The translations under genes and the position numbers were made by a program. From contig CAZVZK010000088.1 in the NCBI GenBank assembly GCA_964630925.1, positions 1 to 41,316 on the forward strand: a stretch of 41,316 bases of DNA, read 5' to 3'. Of the stretch, positions 41,176 to 41,316 are shown piece by piece (the stretch's first letter is position 1; every line of letters starts with the position of its first letter). The stretch comes from RGDT01 sp964630925 (lineage in GTDB: Bacteria > Planctomycetota > Planctomycetia > Gemmatales > Gemmataceae). The notes below the pieces were generated by a model. The model worked only from the letters and a program-made list of their open reading frames with translations. It had not been told where the DNA came from and ran no database searches.

Positions 41176-41316
41176 TGGTAATCGGCAACCAAATCAGCCC
41201 CACCTCGGCGAGCAAATTGGACCCACCACGGTTCAGGGTTCATCCCACCGGGCCGGACCGTCCGGCCCTGATTCTGGCCTTGAAGCATCGGCCGGCTGGC
41301 GCTATCCCCCGCCGGC
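41176..41316. mobile_element. probable end of an IS21-family insertion sequence
   Basis: Two adjacent 23-base direct repeats start at 41182 and 41205 (tcggcaaccaaatc... and tcggcgagcaaattgg..., both ending in cccacc). On the minus strand these read GGTGGG...CCGA. Tandem repeats of this form at the tips are a hallmark of IS21-family elements. The candidate outermost base pair is TG at 41176-41177. The transposase genes would lie to the right, outside the window. The last 90 bases hold no frame I can assign. Confidence 0.55.

Overview
This is a very GC-rich accessory segment, most likely a conjugative or mobilizable plasmid, or an integrated element, of a planctomycete of the Gemmata group. The best taxonomic hint is the gene at 12819-13487. 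It carries the repeat-companion domain (TIGR02996 type; motif around DDAPRLIYADWL) that is typical of Gemmataceae. The window has no rRNA, tRNA or CRISPR array and no recognisable housekeeping operon.

Layout. (1) 1-4957, minus strand: one convergent block transcribed leftward, with an AAA ATPase, a small ORF, a sigma-factor-like protein, a ParB-like protein, a VirD4/TraG coupling protein and a gene cut by the window edge. (2) 5161-8961, minus: a small unknown gene and a 1099-residue LRR-Roc-COR (Roco) GTPase, each with a readable promoter. (3) 9377-16245, plus: about ten short phage/plasmid-type genes, including a DNA methyltransferase-like protein, a PAPS-reductase-like PP-loop protein, two proteins sharing one C-terminal domain and a TGT/DpdA-like protein. 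The block ends at a bidirectional terminator facing a gp88-type gene (16279-16932, minus). (4) 17.0-22.6 kb: transfer and maintenance, with a MobF relaxase-helicase (minus), a ParD/CopG-like protein, ParA and a ribbon-helix-helix partner. The intergenic DNA here is rich in repeats and palindromes and is a good place to look for oriT or a centromere. (5) 22.6-24.0 kb: a scrapyard of gene fragments (PDZ protein, YD-repeat protein, HAD phosphatase, inverted YD scrap). (6) 24155-39088, plus: a phage-tail-fibre-like gene, a small tail-type gene, a giant 4160-residue Rhs/YD-repeat polymorphic toxin ending in a Hint domain and an AHH nuclease toxin, and its probable Imm11-type immunity gene. (7) 39.1-41.3 kb: mostly non-coding DNA with strong hairpins, then a second truncated copy of the Rhs shell. 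That copy is identical to the main gene over about 670 bp and is cut off by what looks like the end of an IS21-family insertion sequence.

How the parts fit. The TraG-like protein and the MobF relaxase would move the DNA, and ParA plus the RHH protein (perhaps also the ParB-like protein) would keep it. The Rhs toxin-immunity pair and the Roco protein look like cargo. The Rhs gene is the most remarkable object. About 100 tandem 21-residue YD units alternate in two flavours, giving a 126-bp higher-order period. Shell fragments elsewhere in the window show that this array recombines. A second theme is a shared promoter style: a TTGNNN box, 16-17 bp, then TAGGGT-like, in three cases placed so that transcripts would start at or beside the start codon or have a very short leader.
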